Below, in pieces: positions 1 to 8,682 of a stretch of DNA of 64,000 nt. The translations under genes were made by a program, and so were the position numbers. Origin of the DNA: Flavobacterium sp. UBA7665. GTDB taxonomy: Bacteria > Bacteroidota > Bacteroidia > Flavobacteriales > Flavobacteriaceae. Where the stretch lies: contig DLHP01000004.1 in NCBI GenBank assembly GCA_002483285.1, forward strand, positions 1 to 64,000, read 5' to 3'. The notes under the pieces are model-generated. The model did not search any database, had not been told where the DNA came from, and saw only the letters and a list, made by a program, of their open reading frames with translations. How positions within the stretch are numbered: the stretch's first letter is position 1; every line of letters begins with the position of its first letter.

Positions 1-71
1 CGATAGAAATGGAAATCCTTTTTGGCGAGGCACGAGTCAAAAAGATTGCAATGGATAGCGGGAAACAGCTT
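1..71 (+). repeat. Structured intergenic element, copy 1 (5' end cut by window edge)
   Basis: A central hairpin pairs 14-26 with 36-47 (one bulged C, one G-T pair) around a 9-nt loop. After it come GATAGCGGGAAACAGCT-type bases at 54-70, which resemble the copy on the minus strand at 55496-55573 (13 of 17 positions match by eye in that block). In the second copy the outer arms pair; here the left outer arm lies mostly outside the window. It sits before lipA, probably in the 3' region of an upstream plus-strand gene. No convincing protein reading is seen. It could be a terminator-like 3' element or a small structured RNA. Confidence 0.5.
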
Positions 72-153
72 CAAAAAAACCAAATCCCCACTAACATTTC
101 CTTAGCAAATTTTACCAAAACAATCCCTATCTTTGCCAAGCAAAACCCCCACT

Positions 154-1023
154 ATGGAAACCGTACTCGAAAACACGTTACCCGTTGGTAAGCCTAAGTG
201 GCTCAAGGTAAAACTCCCAATTGGGCAAAAATATACCGAGCTGCGCGGACTCGTTGACAAATACAGCCTCAATACAATCTGTACTTCAGGAAGTTGCCCA
301 AATATGGGTGAATGCTGGGGCGAAGGCACGGCGACTTTCATGATCCTGGGAAATATCTGTACGCGTTCTTGCGGCTTTTGCGGCGTAAAGACCGGCAGGC
401 CCGAAACCGTAGATTGGGACGAGCCCGAAAAAGTGGCGCGTTCGATTAAAATCATGAACATCAAACATGCCGTAGTGACCAGTGTGGATCGCGATGACCT
501 CAAAGATATGGGCTCGATCATCTGGCTGGAGACTATTCGCGCCATCCGACGCATGAATCCAAATACAACTTTAGAAACGCTGATCCCTGATTTCCAGGGT
601 AACGAGCGCAATATTGACCGCATCATCGAAGCCAATCCCGAAGTAGTGTCGCACAATATGGAAACCGTGCGCCGTTTAACGCGTGAAGTACGCATCCAGG
701 CCAAATACGACCGCAGTTTAGAAGTGTTGCGTTACCTCAAGGAAAAAGGCATCAACCGAACCAAATCGGGGATTATGCTGGGTCTTGGTGAGACTGAGGA
801 AGAAGTAATCCAAACGATGCGCGACCTGCGCAATGCCAATGTCGATATTGTCACCATCGGCCAATATTTGCAACCGAGCAAAAAACACTTGCCTGTGAAG
901 GAATACATCACGCCCGAGCAATTCCAGAAATACGAAACCATTGGTAAAGAAATGGGCTTTAGGCATGTAGAAAGCGGCGCTTTGGTGAGGTCTTCTTATC
1001 ATGCACAAAAACACATCCTTTAA
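154..1023 (+). CDS. lipA: Lipoyl synthase
   Basis: A radical SAM enzyme that inserts two sulfur atoms into octanoyl chains on lipoyl-domain proteins. Near residue 50 the protein has the auxiliary cluster motif CTSGSCPNMGEC (CX4CX5C). It is followed by the radical SAM motif CTRSCGFC (CX3CX2C), and the C-terminus carries the RSSYHA motif that supplies the serine ligand in this family. The length of 289 residues is normal. I chose the ATG at 154 because the in-frame TTG at 133 adds only seven residues without homology. A palindromic spacer separates it from gap, which follows on the same strand. Acts in the cytoplasm and serves pyruvate and 2-oxoglutarate dehydrogenases and glycine cleavage. Confidence 0.97.
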   Translation: METVLENTLPVGKPKWLKVKLPIGQKYTELRGLVDKYSLNTICTSGSCPNMGECWGEGTATFMILGNICTRSCGFCGVKTGRPETVDWDEPEKVARSIKIMNIKHAVVTSVDRDDLKDMGSIIWLETIRAIRRMNPNTTLETLIPDFQGNERNIDRIIEANPEVVSHNMETVRRLTREVRIQAKYDRSLEVLRYLKEKGINRTKSGIMLGLGETEEEVIQTMRDLRNANVDIVTIGQYLQPSKKHLPVKEYITPEQFQKYETIGKEMGFRHVESGALVRSSYHAQKHIL

Positions 1024-1033
1024 CTTGGTACAA

Positions 1034-1095
1034 GGTACAGGGTACAAGGTGCAAGACAGCACGGTTCCCAATCCTGAACCCTTGTACCCTGAACC
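1034..1095. repeat. Imperfect inverted repeat between lipA and gap
   Basis: GGTACAGGGTACAAGG (1034-1049) pairs with 1080-1095 at 15 of 16 positions. The arms are built from short reiterations of GGTACA/AGGGTACAAG. The right side runs almost to the GTG start of gap at 1111, so a hairpin in the mRNA would lie beside the ribosome site. A spacer with the same vocabulary lies between ffh and folD (15463-15532). Confidence 0.55.
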
Positions 1096-1110
1096 CTGTA
1101 CCCTGCACCT

Positions 1111-2109
1111 GTGAAAACAAAAATCGCCATCAACGGATTCGGACGCATCGGAAGAAACCTTTTTCGATTGCTCATCAACCATCCAAAAATAGAAGTCGTT
1201 GCCATCAATGACATCGCCGACAACCGCACGATGGCGCACCTGATTAAATACGACAGCATCCATGGGGTTTTGCCTTACGACTGTTCGTTTGATGAAAACA
1301 ACATCATTGTCAACGGCCAACCGTATCTGTTCTTCCACGAAAAAAACATCGCAAACATCAATTGGCAATCGCTTGACATCGACGTTGTCGTAGAATCGAC
1401 GGGAAAATACCATACGTTCGACGAAATCAATGCGCACATCGTGTCGGGTGCTAAAAAAGTCATCCTTTCGGCGCCATCCGAGACCGAACAAATTAAAACT
1501 GTTGTACTTGGCGTGAATGAAAGCATCCTGGACGGATCCGAAAAAATCATCTCCAACGCCAGCTGTACCACTAACAACGCGGCGCCGATGATCAAGGTCA
1601 TCAGCGATTTGTGCGGGATTGAACAAGCCTATATCACCACGGTGCACTCCTACACCACCGACCAGAGCTTGCACGACCAGCCGCACAAGGATTTACGCAG
1701 GGCGCGCGGTGCATCGCAATCCATCGTGCCCACAACTACTGGAGCGGCCAAGGCTCTGACCAAGATTTTTCCTGAATTTGAAGGAAAGATTGGCGGTTCG
1801 GGCATTCGTGTTCCGGTTCCCGACGGTTCATTGACCGATATTACGTGTTATGTCAAACGCGAAGTAACCATCGCAGAAATCAACGAGGCGTTTCAAAATG
1901 CGGCCAACGACGAACTCAAGGGAATCCTTGCCTACACTGAGGATCCGATTGTTTCGGTAGACATACTCGGCAATCCAAACTCGTGTCTTTTTGATGCGCA
2001 ACTCACGTCGGTTATCGGCAAAATGGTCAAGGTGGTGGGCTGGTATGACAATGAAATCGGGTACTCTTCAAGAATAATTGACCTAATAATTTTAACAAAC
2101 AAGAAATAA
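1111..2109 (+). CDS. gap: Glyceraldehyde-3-phosphate dehydrogenase, phosphorylating (type I)
   Basis: Converts glyceraldehyde 3-phosphate, NAD and phosphate to 1,3-bisphosphoglycerate in glycolysis. The N-terminus has the Rossmann motif NGFGRIGR, and the acid in AINDIAD suits NAD rather than NADP. The catalytic cysteine is Cys152 in SNASCTTNNAAP. Most GAPDHs read ASCTTNCLAP here, so the second cysteine is replaced by asparagine. HDQPHKDLRRARGAS and WYDNEIGYSSR are further family signatures. Length 332 residues. Translation appears to start at GTG 1111, just after the inverted repeat, with no clear Shine-Dalgarno. A second, non-phosphorylating GapN is encoded at 61601-63178. Confidence 0.95.
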   Translation: MKTKIAINGFGRIGRNLFRLLINHPKIEVVAINDIADNRTMAHLIKYDSIHGVLPYDCSFDENNIIVNGQPYLFFHEKNIANINWQSLDIDVVVESTGKYHTFDEINAHIVSGAKKVILSAPSETEQIKTVVLGVNESILDGSEKIISNASCTTNNAAPMIKVISDLCGIEQAYITTVHSYTTDQSLHDQPHKDLRRARGASQSIVPTTTGAAKALTKIFPEFEGKIGGSGIRVPVPDGSLTDITCYVKREVTIAEINEAFQNAANDELKGILAYTEDPIVSVDILGNPNSCLFDAQLTSVIGKMVKVVGWYDNEIGYSSRIIDLIILTNKK

Positions 2110-2151
2110 TCTTTACTTTTAAACCCTTGGAAAACAACTAACAGTTCATTG

Positions 2152-4335
2152 ATGAGGCCTTTTCTAGTATTTTTTATTTTTTGCACGACGCTGGTTTTTG
2201 CCCAAAAGCCAAAGAAAAATGCTAAGGAAACCGACAGTGTCGCTTACTACATTGAGCTTTCTAATTTCAACATCAAGACCAACAACTACAAATTCTCGCT
2301 GGGTTTTGCCCAGAAGGCAATTGATTATGCCGAGAAAACCAAAAACGTACAGAATCAGGCGTTTGCCAATTATACATTGGGTGCGATTTATTTCGAGCTT
2401 AAGAAATACGACGACGCGATAGAAACCTATTACAAAAGTGTTTCACTTTACAACACCTTAAAACCTTCGAGCCAGCAAGCATTTTGCTATTATCAGTTGG
2501 GGTTGTGTTTTATGGAAAAAGGCGATTACTCGCTCGCCGAAAACTACTTCAACAAGGCCAAGACGATTTACACGGCGATCAAAATTCCCGATGCGATCGA
2601 ACTGCTGAACCTCCAAAAAGGAATCGTATACAAAGCCAAGGGCCAATACAAGTCGGCGATCCCGATTTTTGACCAACTCATTGCCAAACCCGATGCGCAA
2701 GACGTGTTCAAGACCAAAGCCGAAGCCTTGTACCAACTGGGCAACATCGAGATGCAGAACAACCGCGGCAACCTTGCGCTCAACTACCTGAACCGCGCGT
2801 ATATCCTGAACAAGCGTGACAAGAACATGGAGCAGCAATCCAAGATCTTGCTTTCGCTGAGCCAGGTTTATGAGAAGTTGCTCAATATCGAGAAAGCGCA
2901 CAGTTTCCTCAAACAACACATGCAGCTCAAGGACAGTATCGCGCACCTGAATATGCAAAAACTGGGCTCTGAAGATTACGTACAGTTCAAGGAAGGCGAA
3001 AGGCTCAAGACCATTGAGCAGATGGATAAGGAAAATAAGGAACAGCAGAAAGCCAATAAGGTGGCCAAGTTGATTTCGATCCTGGCCATCGCACTCATCT
3101 CAATCCTTTCGCTGTTGAGTTTGTCTTTATATAAAAACAATATCATCCGCAACCAATCGAACTTACTATTAAAGGAGAAAAACAACGAACTTTTGCTCGC
3201 TAAGGAAAAAGCCGAAAAAGCATCGAAAGCCCGATCAGAATTCTTGTCTACGGTAAGCCACGAATTGCGAACGCCGCTCAACGCAATCAACGGAATCACG
3301 CATCTGTTATTGGAAGAAAACCCCAAGGAATCGCAGATGAATTACCTCACCTCGCTCAAATTTTCGGGGAATTACCTGCTCACTTTTATCAATGAAATCC
3401 TCGAGATCAATAGGATTGAGTCGAGCGCGATTGAAGTGGAGAACATCAGTTTCAACCTCAAATTACTCATTGGCAACATCCAGAATTCACTTAAGGAACT
3501 TGCCGCGATCAACAACAACGCTTTTACAATCGAGATAGACCCGACGATTCCCGATTATCTTTTGGGCGACCCCACCAAGCTTTCTCAGATTTTCCTCAAC
3601 CTGATCAATAACGCGCTTAAATTCACGAAGAACGGTGAAGTAAAAGTGATTTTGCAGTGCAATGAAATCAACGAGGAGTTTACCTCAATCCATTTCAAGG
3701 TACTCGATACCGGTATCGGGATTCCCGAAGAAAAAATAGAAACGATTTTTGACAGTTTTGCACAAGGCTCGATAGAAATCAACCGCAAATACGGCGGAAC
3801 AGGACTCGGTTTGACCATTGTAAAGAAACTCATAGACATACTCGGCGGCAAAATCGAGCTCGAAAGTAAAGTGGGCAAAGGCTCGTCGTTTTCGTTCGAT
3901 TTGAGTTTCAAGATTGGTGAAGAGAAAACCACGGTAGACAAATCGCTTGATTTTGATGACAGTATCCTCAAAGACAAAAAAGTATTACTCATCGAGGACA
4001 ACAAAATCAACCAGATGATCACCAAGAAAATGGTGGAAAACAAAGGCATGCTGTGCGAAGTGATTGACAATGGCGAAGACGCGATTGAGGCGGTCAAGAA
4101 CAATACCTACGACCTGGTTTTGATGGACGTACACTTGCCCGGAATCAACGGGACAATTGCCACGCAAACCATACGCACCTTCGACAAGAAAACAAAAATC
4201 ATTGCGCTCACGGCGATTTCGCTCAACGAAAACCGAGAGATGCTGTTGTCATACGGTATGAACGATGTGATTACAAAACCTTTCGATCCGGTAGACTTTT
4301 ACCGGACCATTACTCAGAATCTTATTAGGAAATAG
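2152..4335 (+). CDS. Hybrid sensor histidine kinase with periplasmic TPR repeats
   Basis: A signal peptide (residues 1-18, ending VFAQ) is followed by TPR-type helical repeats to about residue 300. A single membrane segment (about 305-325, ISILAIALISILSLLSLSLY) and a short coiled linker come next. The HisKA domain has phospho-acceptor His370 in STVSHELRTPLN, followed by an HATPase_c domain (GTGIGIPEE, GGTGLGLTIV). A C-terminal receiver domain carries phospho-acceptor Asp659 in LVLMDVHLPG and the conserved VITKPF. There is no DNA-binding output domain, so signal must pass to another protein. The in-frame TTG at 2149 is one codon earlier; ATG 2152 is preferred. The ligand is unknown. Confidence 0.93.
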   Translation: MRPFLVFFIFCTTLVFAQKPKKNAKETDSVAYYIELSNFNIKTNNYKFSLGFAQKAIDYAEKTKNVQNQAFANYTLGAIYFELKKYDDAIETYYKSVSLYNTLKPSSQQAFCYYQLGLCFMEKGDYSLAENYFNKAKTIYTAIKIPDAIELLNLQKGIVYKAKGQYKSAIPIFDQLIAKPDAQDVFKTKAEALYQLGNIEMQNNRGNLALNYLNRAYILNKRDKNMEQQSKILLSLSQVYEKLLNIEKAHSFLKQHMQLKDSIAHLNMQKLGSEDYVQFKEGERLKTIEQMDKENKEQQKANKVAKLISILAIALISILSLLSLSLYKNNIIRNQSNLLLKEKNNELLLAKEKAEKASKARSEFLSTVSHELRTPLNAINGITHLLLEENPKESQMNYLTSLKFSGNYLLTFINEILEINRIESSAIEVENISFNLKLLIGNIQNSLKELAAINNNAFTIEIDPTIPDYLLGDPTKLSQIFLNLINNALKFTKNGEVKVILQCNEINEEFTSIHFKVLDTGIGIPEEKIETIFDSFAQGSIEINRKYGGTGLGLTIVKKLIDILGGKIELESKVGKGSSFSFDLSFKIGEEKTTVDKSLDFDDSILKDKKVLLIEDNKINQMITKKMVENKGMLCEVIDNGEDAIEAVKNNTYDLVLMDVHLPGINGTIATQTIRTFDKKTKIIALTAISLNENREMLLSYGMNDVITKPFDPVDFYRTITQNLIRK

Positions 4336-4344
4336 GTGTAAGCC

Positions 4345-5160
4345 TTAATATTGCTGGATCAATTCCCCGATTAAGCGGCGCACATGCGGCTCGGCTTTTC
4401 TCGCGGCTTCGAGCACTTCTTCGTGCGTGATGCCTTCAATGCTGTCTTCGTTGCCCATGTCGGTAATCACAGAAATCCCGAATGTTTCGAGTTCCATGTG
4501 GCGCGCCACGATCACTTCGGGAACGGTAGACATGCCCACGCAATCACAACCGAGGATTTTCACCATACGGTATTCTGACATCGTTTCAAAGGTTGGTCCT
4601 TGCAAACCGAGGTACACGCCGTCCTGGACTTCGATACCCAAATCCTGTGCAATGGTCCTGGCTTTGGCAATCATGTTGCGGCTGTAGGGTTCGCTCATGT
4701 TCACGAATCTCGGTCCGAAACGCTCGTCATTTTTGCCGCGCAACGGGTGTTCGGGCATCATGTTCACGTGGTCTTTGATTAGTACAATCGAACCTACTTT
4801 ATAGGAATCTTTCACTCCGCCGGACGCATTAGAAACGATCAGTTTGTTGACACCGATGTATTTCATGACCCGTACCGGAAACGTCACCGCTTTCATGTCG
4901 TAGCCTTCATAGAAATGAAAACGGCCTTGCATGGCTACTACTTTCTTGTCTCCGATGGTCCCAAAAACCAGAGCGCCCTTGTGTCCTTGTACGGTCGAAA
5001 CCGGAAAATTCGGGATTTCGGCATAAGGGAGCGTGAATGCGATTTGGATGTCATCTGTAAAACTCCCAAGGCCAGAACCCAGGATTACACCGTATTCTGG
5101 CGCATAGTCATTGGTTTTGGCTTTGATATAACTAACGGTTTCTTGTACTTTTTCCCACAT
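4345..5160 (-). CDS. punA: Purine-nucleoside phosphorylase
   Basis: Phosphorolysis of purine nucleosides to base and (deoxy)ribose 1-phosphate, for salvage. The phosphate-binding GSGLGSF lies near residue 28. QGRFHFYEGYD, MMPEHPLRGKNDERFGPRF and the base-site region GVYLGLQGPTFET match trimeric PNP/MTAP enzymes. The base-specificity loop reads VITDMG with Asp where inosine/guanosine-specific enzymes usually have Asn. Broader purine use is therefore possible, but that is inference. 271 residues. The start overlaps the end of lpxK by 29 bp, so the two are cotranscribed. The 3' end lies 9 bp from the convergent histidine kinase gene. Confidence 0.93.
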   Translation of the reverse strand: MWEKVQETVSYIKAKTNDYAPEYGVILGSGLGSFTDDIQIAFTLPYAEIPNFPVSTVQGHKGALVFGTIGDKKVVAMQGRFHFYEGYDMKAVTFPVRVMKYIGVNKLIVSNASGGVKDSYKVGSIVLIKDHVNMMPEHPLRGKNDERFGPRFVNMSEPYSRNMIAKARTIAQDLGIEVQDGVYLGLQGPTFETMSEYRMVKILGCDCVGMSTVPEVIVARHMELETFGISVITDMGNEDSIEGITHEEVLEAARKAEPHVRRLIGELIQQY

Positions 5161-6151
5161 AATTTAAAATGGTTTGGTCAAAATTAGGTTGATCTTGCAC
5201 AAATGCGGTTTTGATGGGCAGGTAGAAAAGCTGTGCTGCGGGGAGTTGCCCTTTGAGCCGTACATAGTCCTTTTCTGTAGTGACGATCATTTTATCTTGT
5301 GCTTTTTCTTTAATGTTTGTCAGGTCGGTTTCGGTGAAATGATGGTGGTCTGCAAACCGCAATACCGCATCGTTTTCGCCCTGCAAATATGCAAAAAATG
5401 GTTCTGGTTTGGCAATGCCCGCCAAAAGTAATTTCTGCTGGCCACGGATTTCGTTTACCGCTACAATGTTGTCTCGTGAATAAACCGAGTCATCGTAAGC
5501 AATCGTACTGAAATAAACCGGCTGCGTCGCCTTTAAATTCTTGCGGATATTTTCTATGGCAAGGTCTGAAATCGATTCGGGGCATTTCGTGACAATTATC
5601 ATATTCGCCCTTTTGGCGCCGATTTTAGGTTCGCGCAGGTTTCCTGCAGGCAGCGTAAAATCATCCGAAAATAAATCGCCATATGCCGTTAATAGGATAT
5701 AGAATCCGGCTTTGACCCTGCGGTGTTGGAAGGCGTCATCGAGTAGGATCACTTCGGGTTTTTCTTCTAATGCAAGTAATTGTTCGATCCCATTTTTGCG
5801 GTCGGCATCTACGGCCACACGAACGTTTGGGAATTTCTGGTAAAATTGGAAAGGTTCATCACCCAACAACGCAGCAGTAGCATTGGCATCGGCCAGTAAA
5901 AAACCTTTAGACTGCCGTTTGTAACCGCGACTGAGTGTGGCAATTCGGTACTTATCTGACAGCAATCGAATCAGGTATTCAATCTGTGGTGTTTTGCCCG
6001 TGCCTCCCATACTGAGGTTGCCCACGGCGATAATCGGTACATTGAAACCAAAAGATTTAAACAATCCTTGGTCGTATAGAAAATTGCGCAATCGCATCAC
6101 CAAACCATACAATACGGCAAACGGCAACAGTATTTTTCGCAGCAAATTCAT
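5132..6151 (-). CDS. lpxK: Tetraacyldisaccharide 4'-kinase
   Basis: Phosphorylates the 4' position of the lipid A disaccharide at the inner membrane. An N-terminal hydrophobic segment (residues 5-22) precedes the Walker A-like loop GNLSMGGTGKTP near residue 43. RYIATLSRGYKR-type, LGDEP and LLDDAFQHRRV motifs (the last with the catalytic Asp pair) are all present. 339 residues, normal for the family. It is the first gene of a two-gene unit with punA. It is divergent from the secreted protein at 6202, with only 50 bp between the start codons. Confidence 0.95.
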   Translation of the reverse strand: MNLLRKILLPFAVLYGLVMRLRNFLYDQGLFKSFGFNVPIIAVGNLSMGGTGKTPQIEYLIRLLSDKYRIATLSRGYKRQSKGFLLADANATAALLGDEPFQFYQKFPNVRVAVDADRKNGIEQLLALEEKPEVILLDDAFQHRRVKAGFYILLTAYGDLFSDDFTLPAGNLREPKIGAKRANMIIVTKCPESISDLAIENIRKNLKATQPVYFSTIAYDDSVYSRDNIVAVNEIRGQQKLLLAGIAKPEPFFAYLQGENDAVLRFADHHHFTETDLTNIKEKAQDKMIVTTEKDYVRLKGQLPAAQLFYLPIKTAFVQDQPNFDQTILNYVGKSTRNR

Positions 6152-6171
6152 TTTACGAATGTATAATATTT

Positions 6172-6179
6172 TATCTTTG
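6172..6179 (+). promoter_or_regulatory. Candidate -7 promoter element for the 6202 gene
   Basis: TATCTTTG matches the Bacteroidota TAnnTTTG consensus, 22 bp before the ATG at 6202. No TTG is found at the expected -33 spacing, so this is a single-box match. Confidence 0.5.
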
Positions 6180-6201
6180 GAAGTGAAACTTTTGACTGGA
6201 A

Positions 6202-6771
6202 ATGAAACCGTACTTTTTTAAATTACTGATGCTATTGCTGTTGGCCACATTGGGCCTGCATGCACAAGACAACAACGCCAAAGTACTCAAAGTAGTGCTG
6301 CAACGCTACTATAAAACCGAGAAACCGGTCTATAAAGGCCGCAGCCAATTGCTCTATCTGTATTGCAATCAGGCCAATAACAATGAGGAAATTTTCGAAG
6401 CCATTAAAGCTGGCAATCTCCCCAAAGACTTCCTCAAGGAAATGCGCCAAACCATGATGTCGGATACCGCAGAAAGGGATTGGTCGGCTGCATTGACTGC
6501 TGTTTACGAAACAGACCAAACCAAACTCAAACAGAAAATAAATGAGTGCCTCACCTTAGAAAAATACCACGAAGTCTCGCGTAGACTCAACCTTAACAAC
6601 CAACGGCTTATGATTGTAAGCAAGCCGCTGTTTTACTCCAAAGGCAATATCGCGCTGGTAAAAGTGGTGTTCTACCGCAACATTGAACACAACAATGGCG
6701 CAATCATCCTGCTGGAAAAAACCGGCGACGACTGGACCATCAAAGAATACCTCAACCAATGGTCAACCTAA
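6202..6771 (+). CDS. Secreted protein of unknown function
   Basis: Signal peptide of about 21 residues ending LHAQ, then 168 residues of mixed helix and strand with no motif I recognise. The C-terminal half (LMIVSKPLFYSKGNIALVK, then GDDWTIKEYL) resembles the small beta-rich modules of periplasmic proteins that end in a 'W.I..yl' strand, but I assign no function. It has its own candidate promoter. It ends 4 nt before the Nif3-like gene, so they are probably one transcript. Confidence 0.75.
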   Translation: MKPYFFKLLMLLLLATLGLHAQDNNAKVLKVVLQRYYKTEKPVYKGRSQLLYLYCNQANNNEEIFEAIKAGNLPKDFLKEMRQTMMSDTAERDWSAALTAVYETDQTKLKQKINECLTLEKYHEVSRRLNLNNQRLMIVSKPLFYSKGNIALVKVVFYRNIEHNNGAIILLEKTGDDWTIKEYLNQWST

Positions 6772-6775
6772 AACT

Positions 6776-7870
6776 ATGAAAATCAAACAAATCATTGCTG
6801 TGCTCGAAGACATGGCGCCGCTGGCTTACGCCGAAGATTTTGATAACGTTGGGCTGCTCGTAGGCGATGCCGCAAACGAAGCAACCGGAATTTTAGTGTG
6901 CCACGATGCGCTCGAAGCCGTTATCGACGAAGCCATCGCGAAACAATGTAACCTGGTGGTCTGCTTCCACCCGATTGTCTTCTCGGGTCTCAAAAAAATC
7001 ACCGGGAAAAACTACGTGGAACGCGTGGTGCTCAAAGCCATCAAAAACGACATCGCCATTTATGCGGTGCACACGGCGCTCGACAACCACAAAGACGGCG
7101 TCAACAAGATTTTTTGCGACACGCTCGGGCTGGTAAATCCCAAAATGCTGGTTCCAAAGGCCAGTTTCATCCGCAAACTCGTCACTTATACCGTTCCCGA
7201 AAATGCCCAAACGCTTCGCGATGCGTTGTTTGAAGCCGGCGCGGGAAACATCGGTAACTACGATCATTGCAGTTTCAATTCGACCGGAACCGGAACCTAT
7301 CGCGGCAACGAAGACAGCAACCCAACAATAGGAACCAAAGGCCAACTCACCCAAACCGACGAAGTCAAAATTGAAGTCACCTTTGAAAAACATCGGGAGT
7401 CCGCAATCCTCAAAGCCCTTTTTGCCCATCATGTCTATGAGGAAGTGGCTTACGAAATCTACAGCCTTGAAAACCAACACCAGCAAATCGGACTGGGAAT
7501 GGTTGCCGAATTCGAAACCGCTTTGTCTGAACGCGATTTCCTGCAAAAAGTCAAAGACAAACTGTTGTGCGACGGCATTCGACATTCTGCTTTCCTCGGG
7601 AAAAACATCAAAAAAGTAGCCGTGCTTGGCGGTTCGGGAAGCTTTGCCATTGCGGCTGCGATTCGTGCCGGAGCCGACGCTTTCGTTACGGCCGACCTCA
7701 AATACCACAACTTTTACGAAGCCGAAAACCAACTGCTTTTGGCCGACATCGGACATTTTGAAAGCGAGCGTTATACAAAAAATTATATTGTTGATTTTCT
7801 TAGGAAAAAAATCCCTAATTTTGCCATCGTTTTATCAGAAGAAAATACAAATCCTGTTAAGTACTTATAA
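6776..7870 (+). CDS. Nif3-like dinuclear metal centre protein
   Basis: Nif3/YqfO family, forming toroidal hexamers with a two-metal site. The N-terminal half has EDFDNVGLLVGD, then VVCFHPIVFSGLK and VHTALDNHKDGVN with metal-binding His/Asp residues. A long insert domain (about residues 130-240) corresponds to the CutA/PII-like insert of the longer members. The C-terminus carries GGSGSFAI and the metal-ligand region DIGHFESERYT. ATG 6776 gives 364 residues; upstream in-frame codons overlap the preceding gene. The biochemical role is unsettled; some members are described as GTP cyclohydrolase I type 2 homologues. The coiled-coil gene starts 3 nt downstream, a pairing often seen for this family. 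Confidence 0.9.
   Translation: MKIKQIIAVLEDMAPLAYAEDFDNVGLLVGDAANEATGILVCHDALEAVIDEAIAKQCNLVVCFHPIVFSGLKKITGKNYVERVVLKAIKNDIAIYAVHTALDNHKDGVNKIFCDTLGLVNPKMLVPKASFIRKLVTYTVPENAQTLRDALFEAGAGNIGNYDHCSFNSTGTGTYRGNEDSNPTIGTKGQLTQTDEVKIEVTFEKHRESAILKALFAHHVYEEVAYEIYSLENQHQQIGLGMVAEFETALSERDFLQKVKDKLLCDGIRHSAFLGKNIKKVAVLGGSGSFAIAAAIRAGADAFVTADLKYHNFYEAENQLLLADIGHFESERYTKNYIVDFLRKKIPNFAIVLSEENTNPVKYL
7791..7823 (+). promoter_or_regulatory. Candidate internal promoter for the 7874 gene
   Basis: TTG at 7791-7793, a 22-bp spacer and TAATTTTG at 7816-7823, inside the 3' end of the Nif3-like gene and 50 bp before the next ATG. Both boxes match the Bacteroidota consensus, so the downstream gene may also be expressed separately. 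Confidence 0.5.
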
Positions 7871-7873
7871 ATT

Positions 7874-8653
7874 ATGGCGAATACAAAAGAACTAAGTGTT
7901 GAAGAGAAATTAAGGGCATTATACGACTTGCAATTAATTGACACCAGAATCGATGAAATCAGAAATGTAAGAGGTGAACTTCCGCTAGAGGTAGAAGATC
8001 TGGAAGATGAAGTTGCCGGTCTGACTACGCGTACTGAGAAACTCAAACAAGATCTTGAAAGTATCGAAGAGCAAATCAAAGCCAAAAAAATCGCTGTCGA
8101 AGACCACCAGGCGGCCATCAAAAGATACACCAAACAGCAGGAAAGCGTTCGCAACAACCGCGAATTCAACTCCCTCACCAAAGAAGTAGAATTCCAGGAA
8201 CTTGAAATCCAACTTGCCGAAAAGCAAATCAAGGAAATGAAAGCTTCTATGGAACACAAAAAAGAAGTGATTTCACAATCCAAAGAAAAGTTGGAGGCCA
8301 AAACAAGCCACCTCAAACATAAAAAAGCCGAGCTCAATGACATCATGCAGGAAACCGAGAAGGAAGAAACTTTCCTTACCGAAAAATCTGCAGAGTTTGA
8401 AGCGTTGATTGAAGAGCGTTTGCTTGCCGCTTACAAAAGAATCCGCAGCAGCGTTCGCAACGGTTTGGCAGTAGTTTCTATTGAAAGGGGTGCCTCAGCC
8501 GGTTCGTTCTTTACGATTCCGCCGCAAACCCAGGTAGAAATCGCCGGACGCAAAAAAGTCATCACCGACGAACACTCGGGCAGGATTTTGGTTGACAGTT
8601 CACTCGCCGAAGAAGAAAGAGAGAAAATGGCAAAATTATTCGCCACCATGTAA
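7874..8653 (+). CDS. Coiled-coil protein of the C4 zinc-ribbon (DUF164) family, cysteines lost
   Basis: Residues about 30-190 form a long coiled coil rich in E, K and Q. The C-terminal 60 residues align with the zinc ribbon of the DUF164 family, usually CGGCF ... CEHCGRIL. Here the positions read ASAGSFF and TDEHSGRIL, so all four metal-binding cysteines are replaced while the surrounding fold residues (IPPQ, GRILVD) remain. Family members are proposed nucleic-acid-binding or scaffold proteins encoded next to Nif3-like genes, as here. A metal-independent variant is inferred. 259 residues; a terminator follows directly. Confidence 0.88.
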   Translation: MANTKELSVEEKLRALYDLQLIDTRIDEIRNVRGELPLEVEDLEDEVAGLTTRTEKLKQDLESIEEQIKAKKIAVEDHQAAIKRYTKQQESVRNNREFNSLTKEVEFQELEIQLAEKQIKEMKASMEHKKEVISQSKEKLEAKTSHLKHKKAELNDIMQETEKEETFLTEKSAEFEALIEERLLAAYKRIRSSVRNGLAVVSIERGASAGSFFTIPPQTQVEIAGRKKVITDEHSGRILVDSSLAEEEREKMAKLFATM

Positions 8654-8658
8654 ATACC

Positions 8659-8682
8659 AACCCCGCTCGTCGGGGTTTTTTT
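8659..8682 (+). terminator. Intrinsic terminator abutting the next start codon
   Basis: AACCCCG (8659-8665), a 5-nt loop, CGGGGTT and a seven-T run ending at 8682, immediately before the ATG at 8683. The usual ribosome-binding region of the next gene lies inside the hairpin. Confidence 0.85.

Noticed and set aside
102..704. 200-codon minus-strand frame opposite lipA
   Set aside because: Fully antisense to the conserved lipA core; no homology visible.
718..1686. 322-codon minus-strand frame opposite lipA and gap
   Set aside because: It crosses two strongly supported genes and an intergenic palindrome on the other strand, and its translation has no recognisable domain. Antisense shadow.
6893..7756. 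287-codon minus-strand frame opposite the Nif3-like gene
   Set aside because: Antisense shadow; the plus strand carries clear Nif3 metal motifs.
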